This document shows positions 1 through 7,259 of a stretch of DNA of 8,948 nt, in pieces. The translations under genes were made by a program, and so were the position numbers. Within the stretch, counting starts at the first letter, position 1, and the number at the start of each line of letters is the position of its first letter. The stretch comes from Ghiorsea sp. (GTDB lineage: Bacteria > Pseudomonadota > Zetaproteobacteria > Mariprofundales > Mariprofundaceae): positions 368 through 9,315 of the forward strand of contig JALUHL010000146.1 in NCBI GenBank assembly GCA_027053695.1, given 5' to 3'. Below the pieces are notes generated by a model. That model saw only the letters and a list, made by a program, of their open reading frames with translations, was not told where the DNA came from and made no database searches.

Positions 1-1439
1 GCAAACTTACAAATATCAGAGCAGGTTTGCGCTATGCTTTTTTCATCATCACCGGATACATCAATCAGCAACACCACACGCGGCCGCTCTCTACGCGTGG
101 ATTTGCTGGCATAATTAATGGCTTTGACATATTTCTCATCAAAATGCTCAAAACCTTCCAGATAAACACCATCAATAGCATCCACATGGTTTTTAATGTT
201 TACCAGTGCCTTAGTAGCATCATCAAGCTTTTGTCCGAAAAACTCACAGCAAACGGTGCGCGTAACATCATAAGCCCTATGCAGGATAAAGGTGGCTTCG
301 GTAATAAACCCATCTGTACCTTCTTTTTGAATGCCAGGAAGCCCGCCCATGGCTTTGCGCGTCACGTCTTTGCCTAAACCTTCACGGCGGAAGGTGCTGC
401 CTGCTAAATGCAAGGTTTCTTCAGAAAGCACTTCGCCTGAATCCGCCGATGTTTTGGTGAGTTTAAAATGGACTTCATCTTCATCATGAAGTTTGCCCAT
501 ATTATGATTAAGGCGTTCCACCAAAAGCCAATGCCCATCAGGCGTAACCATCTTCCATGACAATAGATTGTCCACGCAAGTGCCCCAGATAACGGCATGT
601 TTACCACCGGCATTGGATGCTACATTACCACCAATGGTACATGCCCAAAGACTGGTTGGGTCAGTGGCAAAGATGTGTGGTTTGGATGCATCCATCACTT
701 TACCTGTCACCGCACCTGCGCCTGCAGAAATGGTAGCCACTTCGCCCTTATCACCAATATTTTGCATGGTGACTTTTCCAATTTTATCAAACTTTTCTAC
801 ATTGATAATCACAGCATTGTTTGAAAGCGGCACTGAACCACCGCACAAACCTGTGCCGCCACCACGAGGGATGACAACCAAACCAAGCTTTTGAATGCCA
901 CGAATAAGTTTAGGTAACTCTTCTGCGGTATCAGGTGTAAGCACACAAAATGGTAAATGCGAGCGCCAATCCGTGGCATCCGTGGCATGATGACTTAAAG
1001 TAAATGCATCAAAATGGATATTATTTTTATGGGTATATTTGGATAAAGCACGTTTGGTTTTACGGCGGCGTTTGTTTTCATGCTCAAACCATGCATAAAA
1101 TGTTTTAAGCATGCGTTCTGTGCGGCAAACCACCTTGGTTGCGCGTTGATTATCCACCGCACCCTCTTTGATGCGCCCAATCCGAACTTGATGTTGATAG
1201 CGCATCTTTTTAAGCCTATTTGGGTGCTTGAGCAAGTCATTCTTTAGGAAAATATTACGCTCAATCACCCAAACATCGCCTAAAATATCAAATAAAAGAC
1301 GTGCAGATATGCCTGTTTTACGCTGCGCTCGCAGCACATTTAAGTCATCCCAAGCTTCTTCGCTAAGAAACCGCTTCACAATCTCACGGTCTGAATAAGA
1401 CGTGTAGTTATAAGGGATTTCTCGGATATGTTCGCCCAC
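1..1439 (-). CDS. FAD/FMN-binding oxidoreductase with DUF3683-like N-terminus (partial, C-terminus beyond window)
   Basis: Reading the minus strand from GTG at 1439 gives 479 codons with no stop, leaving the window at position 1. The protein begins GEHIREIPYNYTSYSDREIV, which resembles the DUF3683 domain fused to GlcD/DLD-type FAD-linked oxidases. Residues ~1-120 form that N-terminal part, followed by a very basic stretch at ~123-130 (KRRRKTKR). The FAD_binding_4 (PCMH-type) fold follows at ~165-310. It shows the pyrophosphate loop PRGGGTGLCGG at 191-201, AGAGAVTG near 241 and IGGNVASNAGG at 269-279. Family members usually oxidise 2-hydroxy acids such as D-lactate or glycolate and pass electrons to quinone or Fe-S centres. 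From memory, relatives of this architecture are about 1,200-1,300 residues with a C-terminal iron-sulphur part, so roughly a third is visible. The substrate is not determinable here. An in-frame TAA directly precedes the GTG, so no earlier start is possible. It is divergent from maeB. Confidence 0.85.
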   Translation of the reverse strand, partial: MGEHIREIPYNYTSYSDREIVKRFLSEEAWDDLNVLRAQRKTGISARLLFDILGDVWVIERNIFLKNDLLKHPNRLKKMRYQHQVRIGRIKEGAVDNQRATKVVCRTERMLKTFYAWFEHENKRRRKTKRALSKYTHKNNIHFDAFTLSHHATDATDWRSHLPFCVLTPDTAEELPKLIRGIQKLGLVVIPRGGGTGLCGGSVPLSNNAVIINVEKFDKIGKVTMQNIGDKGEVATISAGAGAVTGKVMDASKPHIFATDPTSLWACTIGGNVASNAGGKHAVIWGTCVDNLLSWKMVTPDGHWLLVERLNHNMGKLHDEDEVHFKLTKTSADSGEVLSEETLHLAGSTFRREGLGKDVTRKAMGGLPGIQKEGTDGFITEATFILHRAYDVTRTVCCEFFGQKLDDATKALVNIKNHVDAIDGVYLEGFEHFDEKYVKAINYASKSTRRERPRVVLLIDVSGDDEKSIAQTCSDICKF

Positions 1440-1446
1440 TTAGCTA

Positions 1447-1450
1447 CTCC
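1447..1450 (-). promoter_or_regulatory. Ribosome binding site for the FAD oxidoreductase (decides the GTG start)
   Basis: On the minus strand GGAG lies seven bases before the GTG at 1439. The codon immediately upstream of the GTG is an in-frame TAA, so the reading frame cannot extend further. Together these make GTG the start. The next in-frame ATG is about 80 codons downstream, inside the conserved N-terminal region, and would remove it. Confidence 0.7.
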
Positions 1451-1484
1451 AAAACTTACAAAATAAAAGATGAAAAATGTGCTA

Positions 1485-1511
1485 CACCTTTTTTGAGTTT
1501 CCAAAAAAGTG
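1485..1511. repeat. Imperfect inverted repeat in the divergent intergenic region
   Basis: The arm TTTTTTG (1489-1495) pairs perfectly with CAAAAAA (1502-1508) around the six-base spacer AGTTTC. Outside a one-base bulge at 1488, CAC (1485-1487) pairs with GTG (1509-1511). It sits 46 bases from the GTG of the minus-strand gene, so it could be an operator or part of that gene's leader. The core is only A:T-rich, so chance is a real possibility. Confidence 0.35.
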
Positions 1512-1603
1512 GCGCTAGCGTAACAGCCTTACATGAAAATAAACTAAATGAATTTGTAACTATTATCTTAAGCGGCAAATTGCTAGGGTGCGCAGCAGCA
1601 CGT

Positions 1604-1610
1604 TAAGGAG
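1604..1610 (+). promoter_or_regulatory. Ribosome binding site for maeB
   Basis: TAAGGAG ends nine bases before the ATG at 1620. It is a near-consensus Shine-Dalgarno sequence and supports that start, which also gives a protein of the length expected for the family. Confidence 0.8.
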
Positions 1611-1619
1611 CAAGTAAAC

Positions 1620-3899
1620 ATGGGCAAGCAAGACACTTTTTCAGCATTCGACCAAGATGCATTGGACTACCACAGCAAACCAACACCTGGTAAAATTAGC
1701 GTTCGCCCCAGTAAACCTTGCGTTACCCAGCGCGATTTAGCGCTTGCTTACTCGCCGGGCGTAGCCATCCCTTGCTTGGAAATTGAAAAAGATGAAACCA
1801 AAGCTGATTTATACACGTCTCGTGCCAATCTGGTCGGTGTCATTAGCAATGGTACCGCTGTATTGGGGTTAGGTCATATTGGTGCGCTTGCCAGCAAACC
1901 TGTGATGGAAGGTAAAGGCATTTTATTCAAACGCTTTGCTGATATTGATGTATTTGATATTGAAGTCGATGAGCTTGACCCTATGGCATTTGTAGAAACC
2001 GTTGCTCGCCTTGAGCCAACCTTTGGCGGCATCAATTTGGAAGATATTAAAGCGCCTGAATGTTTTATTATTGAAGAAGAGCTTAAAAAACGCGTCAACA
2101 TTCCTGTGTTGCATGATGATCAGCATGGTACGGCTGTGATTACCGCTGCTGCACTCATCAATGCCCTACTTTTGCAAGGTAAAAAAATCGAAGATGTGAA
2201 AATCGTATGTTTGGGTGCTGGTGCAGCAGGTTTTGCTTGTATGCGTTTGATTGAAGAGCTTGGTGCACAACGTAAAAACATGTATTTCCTTGACCGTAAA
2301 GGTGTGATTTATAAAAACCGTGGCGATGAACTACCTTTCCATAAAGCTCACTTTGCCAATGGCGATAAGGACACCTCTTTAGAAGAAATCATTGTTGGTG
2401 CAGATGTCTTCTTAGGACTCTCTCAAGGCAATATGGTTAGCCCTGACATGCTCAAAAGTATGGCAGATAAACCTATCGTATTTGCCATGGCTAACCCAAC
2501 ACCTGAAATCAATTATGATTTGGCAATGAGTACCCGCCCTGACCTTATTATGGCAACAGGTCGCTCAGACCACCCCAATCAAGTGAACAATGTACTCGGC
2601 TTCCCATTTTTATTCCGTGGCGCACTTGATGTTCGCGCCACCACATTCAATGAAGAAATGAAAGTGGCTGCTGTTCATGCATTAGCAGAACTAGCCAGAG
2701 AAGAAGTTCCTGCATCCGTACTCAAAGTCTATGGTGAAACCGAGCTTAGGTTTGGCCCTCAATATATTCTTCCCAAACCATTCGACCCTCGTTTGATTGA
2801 GAAAGTGCCTGCTGCTGTGGCCAGAGCTGCTGTGGATACAGGTGTTGCACGCGAACCCATTTCAGATTTTGCAGCTTATGCGCAAACGCTGGCAGGCCGC
2901 ATTGACCAATCTCGTACATTTATGCGCTTGATTACCGAAAAAGCCAAGCAGCAACCCGCGCGCTTGGTCTTGCCTGAAGGCGATGACCCTACCGTGATTC
3001 ATGCAGCATCCATGATGGCTGCTGATGGCGTGGCTAAACCTATGTTACTGGGTGATGTCAGCAGCATTCAAGCTCAAGCCAAAATTATGCAGCTTAACTT
3101 GGAAGGTGTAGAGATTGTTGACCCACACCATGAAGATGCACGCTTTGATAGCCTTGCTGACGCATTGTATTTTGACCGCAAACGCCATGGTGTATTGCGC
3201 CATGAAGCCGTTAAAATATTGCGTCACGATAGAAATATTTTAGGCTCTCTCTTGGTTAGGCAAGGTTTTGCTGATGGTATGCTCACCGGACGTACCAAAC
3301 ATTACCCTGATGCCTTAAGTCCTATCCTTAAAGTGCTTGGCCACGATGCAAAAACAAGTCAACGCCATCATGTATATGGTATGTATATCCTTATTATGGA
3401 AGACCATGCCTACTTCTTAGCAGACTGTACTGTGAATGTGGAGATGAATGCAGAGCAGCTTGCAGAACTTGCCGTACTCACTGCAGATGCCGCCGCATCT
3501 TTGGGTTGGGATCCTAAAGTTGCCATGCTTTCTTTCTCTAACTTTGGCAGCTCGAACCATCCTGAATCGACAAAAGTTGCTGATGCCGTTGCCCTACTCC
3601 ACCAATCTCACCCCGATTTGATAGTAGATGGGGAAATGCAGGCCGATACAGCAGTCAACGAGAGTATTTTAAGTCAATATCCATTTTCTAAGCTTGAAAG
3701 TGGCGCCAATGTGTTGATATTCCCAACCATGCAAGCGGGTAATATTGCTTACAAACTATTAAAAGAGCTGGGCGATGCCACAGCCATAGGCCCTATGCTT
3801 CTCGGGCTTCCGCAACAGGTGCATGTATTGCAAACAGGCGCAAGTGTTGATGATATTGTGAATATGGCTACCATTGCTTCAGCGAGAACGACTGTTTAA
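1620..3899 (+). CDS. maeB: NADP-dependent malic enzyme, MaeB type (malic enzyme plus phosphotransacetylase-like domain)
   Basis: This cytosolic enzyme oxidatively decarboxylates L-malate to pyruvate and CO2 with NADP+, supplying NADPH and C3 units. The 759-residue length equals that of E. coli MaeB as I recall it. The N-terminal malic domain (~15-160) holds AYSPGVA with the probable catalytic Tyr44, and KPVMEGKGILFKRFADIDVF around 93-112. Likely metal ligands are E141-D142 (NLEDIKAP) and D166-D167 (LHDDQHGTA). The dinucleotide-binding domain (~165-400) carries the glycine-rich loop LGAGAAGFA at 198-206 and FAMANPTPEI near 288-297. Residues ~430-755 resemble the PTA_PTB phosphotransacetylase family. 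In known MaeB proteins this part is regulatory, for example in acetyl-CoA sensing, rather than a working Pta. The gene opens a probable operon with the Crp/Fnr gene 18 bases downstream. The protein appears intact. Confidence 0.95.
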   Translation: MGKQDTFSAFDQDALDYHSKPTPGKISVRPSKPCVTQRDLALAYSPGVAIPCLEIEKDETKADLYTSRANLVGVISNGTAVLGLGHIGALASKPVMEGKGILFKRFADIDVFDIEVDELDPMAFVETVARLEPTFGGINLEDIKAPECFIIEEELKKRVNIPVLHDDQHGTAVITAAALINALLLQGKKIEDVKIVCLGAGAAGFACMRLIEELGAQRKNMYFLDRKGVIYKNRGDELPFHKAHFANGDKDTSLEEIIVGADVFLGLSQGNMVSPDMLKSMADKPIVFAMANPTPEINYDLAMSTRPDLIMATGRSDHPNQVNNVLGFPFLFRGALDVRATTFNEEMKVAAVHALAELAREEVPASVLKVYGETELRFGPQYILPKPFDPRLIEKVPAAVARAAVDTGVAREPISDFAAYAQTLAGRIDQSRTFMRLITEKAKQQPARLVLPEGDDPTVIHAASMMAADGVAKPMLLGDVSSIQAQAKIMQLNLEGVEIVDPHHEDARFDSLADALYFDRKRHGVLRHEAVKILRHDRNILGSLLVRQGFADGMLTGRTKHYPDALSPILKVLGHDAKTSQRHHVYGMYILIMEDHAYFLADCTVNVEMNAEQLAELAVLTADAAASLGWDPKVAMLSFSNFGSSNHPESTKVADAVALLHQSHPDLIVDGEMQADTAVNESILSQYPFSKLESGANVLIFPTMQAGNIAYKLLKELGDATAIGPMLLGLPQQVHVLQTGASVDDIVNMATIASARTTV

Positions 3900-3907
3900 C
3901 AAACCTT

Positions 3908-3915
3908 GGGAGGGG
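3908..3915 (+). promoter_or_regulatory. Ribosome binding site deciding the start of the Crp/Fnr gene
   Basis: The purine run GGGAGGGG lies just before the ATG at 3918. A TTG at 3906 in the same frame would add four residues (MGGE), but it overlaps the Shine-Dalgarno sequence itself and has no site of its own. The ATG is therefore preferred. The spacing is short if the 3' end of the run is used and normal if GGGAG is used. Confidence 0.65.
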
Positions 3916-3917
3916 AA

Positions 3918-4604
3918 ATGCAGGATATTCTAAAACATGTACCATTATTTTCCGAATTAAGCGATGATGAGCTAGCATCTGTTTATAAGCTGATTACATT
4001 TCACGATGTCGCCAAAAAAACGGTTGTGCTTCAAGAAGGTGAAGATGGTGGCTCTCTATTTATTATCATTGAAGGCTCGGTAAAAATATCCTACTACGCC
4101 CCGGATGGCCGTGAAATCGTCTTATCCTTGCTTGAAGCTGGCGCTTATTTTGGTGAAATGTCACTCATGGATAAGCAGCCGCGCTCAGCAACCGTGAGCA
4201 CACTTTCTGATTCCAAGCTCGCACAAATTCGCCGCGTTGATTTTGAACGTTTATTGCTTCAACAACCCAAAGTATCACTTAAGCTTTTAGCAGAGACTGT
4301 CAGTCGTCTTCGCCGCACCAGCCAACTTTTAGAACGCGTGAGCACCATGGATGTGCCACACCGTTTATACTATTATTTGAAAGACTTTGGCGACCGTTTC
4401 GGTCAAGAAGATGCCGATGGCATGGTTGTCGTCAAACTACCCACCCATCAAATGATAGCAGACCAATTATCAACCAGCCGTGAAACCATTTCACGCGCGG
4501 CTAGCGCTTTGAAAAAAGAAGGTATTATCAGTAAAACCGATAATCCAGGCGAGTCTAAAGTGGACATGGAAGCATTAGAAACCATGCTCCAAGCCATTTA
4601 TTAA
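3918..4604 (+). CDS. Crp/Fnr-family transcriptional regulator (cyclic-nucleotide-binding domain plus winged HTH)
   Basis: The 228-residue product has the standard Crp/Fnr layout. Residues ~8-120 form the cyclic-nucleotide-binding beta-roll, ~121-145 the dimerisation helix, and ~150-228 the winged helix-turn-helix. The phosphate-binding cassette reads FGEMSLMDKQPRSATVST, keeping Gly79-Glu80 and Arg89-Ser90, the pair that in CRP contacts cAMP. This suggests a nucleotide ligand, although the ligand is inferred. There is no cysteine in the protein, so an Fnr-type iron-sulphur cluster is excluded. The recognition helix has S187-R188-E189-T190-I191-S192-R193. It combines the Arg/Glu/Arg of CRP with the Glu..Ser-Arg of FNR, so half-site preference is uncertain. 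The gene starts 18 bases after maeB and is probably co-transcribed with it. Candidate targets include its own operon and the divergent oxidase. No subfamily symbol can be assigned safely. Confidence 0.92.
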   Translation: MQDILKHVPLFSELSDDELASVYKLITFHDVAKKTVVLQEGEDGGSLFIIIEGSVKISYYAPDGREIVLSLLEAGAYFGEMSLMDKQPRSATVSTLSDSKLAQIRRVDFERLLLQQPKVSLKLLAETVSRLRRTSQLLERVSTMDVPHRLYYYLKDFGDRFGQEDADGMVVVKLPTHQMIADQLSTSRETISRAASALKKEGIISKTDNPGESKVDMEALETMLQAIY

Positions 4605-4611
4605 TCTCCCA

Positions 4612-4640
4612 TAGACAATACCCTAGCCGCTACCTATGCT
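4612..4640 (+). promoter_or_regulatory. Possible sigma-70 promoter for gyrA
   Basis: TAGACA (4612-4617) matches the -35 consensus at five of six positions. It is followed after exactly 17 bases by TATGCT (4635-4640), which matches the -10 consensus at four of six. This would start transcription near 4647, about 45 bases before the gyrA ATG. It lies just after the stop of the regulator gene, where a separate promoter for gyrA would be expected. The call rests on consensus matching only. Confidence 0.35.
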
Positions 4641-4657
4641 TCTGCCTTAAAGAAGCA
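4637..4657 (+). repeat. Perfect 7-base inverted repeat between the Crp/Fnr gene and gyrA
   Basis: TGCTTCT (4637-4643) and AGAAGCA (4651-4657) are exact reverse complements around a 7-base loop. No T-run follows, so it is not a classical intrinsic terminator. It overlaps the proposed gyrA -10 and would otherwise sit at the very start of the gyrA leader. It could be a weak terminator, a protein-binding site or chance. Confidence 0.3.
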
Positions 4658-4691
4658 CCTGTGCAACCACGCAACACCTCGGAGTTAAACC

Positions 4692-7259
4692 ATGGATGAC
4701 AACAATCTAAACCCTGCAATTCCAGTTCTTATCGAAGATGAGATGAAAAGCTCATACCTTGATTATGCCATGAGCGTCATCATCGGGCGGGCTTTGCCTG
4801 ACGCTAGGGATGGGTTAAAACCCGTACACAGACGTATTTTGTATGCCATGCAGGATTTGGGTTCAACTGCGGATAAACCTTATAAGAAATCAGCGCGTAT
4901 CGTGGGTGATGTGATTGGTAAATACCATCCCCATGGTGATACTGCTGTTTATGATGCCATGGTGCGTATGGCTCAGCCTTGGAGCATGCGTCATGTGCTT
5001 GTGGATGGTCAAGGTAACTTTGGCTCTGTGGATGGCGATTCTCCAGCTGCTATGCGTTACACCGAATCACGCATGAGTAAACTCTCTGCTGAACTATTGG
5101 CAGACCTAGAAAAAGATACTGTTGATTTTGGCCCCAACTATGATGAATCATTATCTGAGCCTAAAGTATTGCCTGCTAAGTTCCCTAACTTGCTTGTTAA
5201 CGGCTCTCAAGGTATCGCTGTGGGCATGGCAACCAATATTCCACCACATAACCTTGGCGAAGCCATTAACGCGATTGTAGCGCTCACCAAGAACATCAAC
5301 ATTGATGACGAAGAGTTGATGCAAATTATGCCTGGCCCAGATTTCCCTACGGCAGGTTTTATTTATGGTCGTAAAGGTATGCGCGATGCATTTGCTAGCG
5401 GGCGTGGCTCGGTCACTATGCGTGCAAAAGTTGTGGTTGAACGCAATAAACGCACCAAGCGTGAGTCTTTGGTCATTGTTGAGCTTCCTTATCAAGTGAA
5501 CAAAGCCAAACTGCATAAATATATTGCAGAGCTTGCACGCGACAAAAAAATCGAAGGTATTTCTGAAGTTCGTGATGAGTCAGATCGTGATGGTATGCGT
5601 TTGGTCATTGATTTAAAACGTGGTGAAGTGCCTGAAATCATCTTGAACAACCTCTACAAACAAACGGCCATGCAATGCAACTTTAGCTGCAACTATCTAT
5701 CCTTATTGGATGGTCAGCCTAAGCTGTGCGGCGTGCGTGAACTATTGCTTCATTTCTTAGACCATAGACGTCAAGTGGTGACTCGCCGTTGCTTGTTTGA
5801 TTTGAAAAAAGCTGAGGCTCGCTTGCATATTTTAGAAGGTTTATTGATTGCATTAGACAACATTGATGCTGTGATTAAGCTGATTCGTGCCAGCAAAACA
5901 GGCGCTGAAGCCAAAGAAAACCTTTGCGCCAAATTTAAGTTGTCCGATAAGCAAGCCCAAGCCATTCTGGATATGCGCTTACAGCGTTTGACTGGGCTTG
6001 AATATGATAAAATCAAAGCTGACCATGATGAAACCCTTGCTTTGATTACTTACCTCAAAGAAATCTTGGCTGATGAAAAACTGTTGATGAAAGTGATTGT
6101 CGAAGAGCTTGAACAAGTTCGCGACAAATATGCAACGCCTCGCCTTTCAGAAATCATTGATGAAACTGCAGAGCTTTCCGTTGAAGATTTGATTACTGAA
6201 GAAGATATGGTGGTCACCATTTCTAATGAAGGTTATATCAAACGTAATGCAACCACACTTTACCGCGCACAACGTCGTGGTGGCAAAGGCAAAACAGCCA
6301 TGACCACCAAAGAAGAAGATTTTGTGCAACAGCTCATGGTCGCATCAACCCATGATTTCTTGCTCTTCTTCTCTGATAAGGGTCGTGTGTTCCGCAAAAA
6401 AGTGTATGAAATACCACAAGCAGGCCGTGCTACACGCGGTAAAGCTTTGGTCAATCTTCTTCCTGTAGAAAAAGATGAGAAAATCTCTGCAACACTTGCT
6501 GTTCGCGAGTTTGAAGAAGATAAGTTTATCGTGATGGCAACCACCAATGGTATTATTAAGAAAACACGACTCACTGAATATAAGAATATTCGTGCCAATG
6601 GCATTATCGCAATTCGTTTGGATGAAGATGATGATTTGATGGCAGTTGCCATTTCCAATGGCGAGCAAGATATCATGCTTGCAGCAAGCAATGGTAAAGC
6701 AATTCGCTTTAGTGAAACAGATGCGCGCCCACTTAGCCGCAGCACACGCGGTGTGACAGGCATTCGTATGAGCCCTGGAAACCGTGTTATTTCTATGGCT
6801 GTGGTCGCAGATAAAGCAACCTTGCTGGCAGTCTCTGAAAATGGTTTTGGTAAACGCACTGCTGTGAGTGAATACAATACACAAAAACGTGGTGGACAAG
6901 GCGTATTCACGCTGAAAACAGGTGGTCGCAACGGTGATATGATTGCTGCCCTTCAAGTGCTTGATGATGATCAAGTCATGATGATGACCGATACTGGTCG
7001 TTTGGTGCGCATCCGCATGAATGGTGTGTCTGTGATTGGGCGTAATACACAGGGTGTAAAACTGATTGACTGCGGTGAAGACGAGCGTGTGATTGGCGCG
7101 GTTCGTGTGGCTGAGAAGCAAGATGGCCACGACTATGATGTGGTCGACAGTGATTTTGATGCAACTCAACCCAAATCAGAAGAAGCAGGTGAAGCAACGG
7201 CAAGTTCAGAAGCTACAAACACTTCAGAAACTGATGCAGAAGGAAGTAGTGACGAATGA
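4692..7259 (+). CDS. gyrA: DNA gyrase subunit A
   Basis: GyrA is the DNA-cleaving and rejoining subunit of the A2B2 gyrase that introduces negative supercoils using ATP hydrolysed by GyrB. The product is 855 residues. The breakage-reunion domain opens with [20 protein letters not shown], and the active-site tyrosine is Tyr123 in AAMRYTE (E. coli Tyr122). The quinolone region reads [10 protein letters not shown], giving Thr84 and Asp88 where E. coli has Ser83 and Asp87. The C-terminal beta-pinwheel carries the GyrA box QRRGGKGK at 527-534, which distinguishes it from ParC, plus a related QKRGGQG further on. An acidic Ser/Thr/Glu/Asp-rich tail (roughly the last 40 residues) ends in GSSDE, as in many proteobacterial GyrAs. 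A GGAG (4681-4684) lies seven bases before the ATG. Its last bases overlap serS. The protein looks complete and functional. Confidence 0.97.
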   Translation: MDDNNLNPAIPVLIEDEMKSSYLDYAMSVIIGRALPDARDGLKPVHRRILYAMQDLGSTADKPYKKSARIVGDVIGKYHPHGDTAVYDAMVRMAQPWSMRHVLVDGQGNFGSVDGDSPAAMRYTESRMSKLSAELLADLEKDTVDFGPNYDESLSEPKVLPAKFPNLLVNGSQGIAVGMATNIPPHNLGEAINAIVALTKNINIDDEELMQIMPGPDFPTAGFIYGRKGMRDAFASGRGSVTMRAKVVVERNKRTKRESLVIVELPYQVNKAKLHKYIAELARDKKIEGISEVRDESDRDGMRLVIDLKRGEVPEIILNNLYKQTAMQCNFSCNYLSLLDGQPKLCGVRELLLHFLDHRRQVVTRRCLFDLKKAEARLHILEGLLIALDNIDAVIKLIRASKTGAEAKENLCAKFKLSDKQAQAILDMRLQRLTGLEYDKIKADHDETLALITYLKEILADEKLLMKVIVEELEQVRDKYATPRLSEIIDETAELSVEDLITEEDMVVTISNEGYIKRNATTLYRAQRRGGKGKTAMTTKEEDFVQQLMVASTHDFLLFFSDKGRVFRKKVYEIPQAGRATRGKALVNLLPVEKDEKISATLAVREFEEDKFIVMATTNGIIKKTRLTEYKNIRANGIIAIRLDEDDDLMAVAISNGEQDIMLAASNGKAIRFSETDARPLSRSTRGVTGIRMSPGNRVISMAVVADKATLLAVSENGFGKRTAVSEYNTQKRGGQGVFTLKTGGRNGDMIAALQVLDDDQVMMMTDTGRLVRIRMNGVSVIGRNTQGVKLIDCGEDERVIGAVRVAEKQDGHDYDVVDSDFDATQPKSEEAGEATASSEATNTSETDAEGSSDE

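Larger units (their letters stand above)
1440..1619. promoter_or_regulatory. Divergent intergenic control region between the oxidoreductase and maeB
   Basis: This 180-base, AT-rich gap separates two genes that point away from each other, so it must hold both of their promoters. I could not find a convincing sigma-70 pair for either direction. TATTAT at 1561-1566 is a plausible -10 for maeB but has no good -35 at normal spacing. The gap also contains an inverted repeat (1485-1511) and an 8-base palindrome CGCTAGCG (1513-1520). No clear Crp-like (TGTGA/TCACA) or Fnr-like (TTGAT/ATCAA) paired half-sites were seen. Confidence 0.55.

Noticed and set aside
27..1240. Several open frames on both strands (27-377 plus, 404-613 minus, 568-894 plus, 597-824 plus, 995-1240 minus).
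   Set aside because: They lie inside the continuous 479-codon minus-strand oxidoreductase frame, have no recognisable motifs and lack good ribosome sites.
1577..1605. Small GTGC/GCAC hairpin upstream of the maeB ribosome site as a riboswitch or attenuator.
   Set aside because: Only four pairs can form, there is no alternative structure or conserved aptamer core, and short matches of this kind are expected by chance.
2907..3899. Separate phosphotransacetylase (pta) gene, or a fusion artefact, in the 3' part of maeB.
   Set aside because: The frame is continuous and the malic enzyme-PTA fusion is the standard MaeB architecture at this exact length.
3906..3917. TTG at 3906 as the start of the Crp/Fnr gene, adding four residues.
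   Set aside because: The TTG overlaps the GGGAGGGG ribosome site. The ATG at 3918 has that site directly upstream and gives the normal family N-terminus.
4637..4660. Intrinsic terminator after the Crp/Fnr gene.
   Set aside because: The inverted repeat is real, but only three of its seven pairs are G:C and no T-tract follows, so it does not meet the usual terminator pattern.
6260..7169. Long antisense open frames opposite gyrA (223 and 274 codons).
   Set aside because: Both are shadows of the gyrA coding sequence. Their translations are low-complexity mixtures rich in Ser/Arg or His/Cys/Ile with no domain, and gyrA itself is unmistakable.
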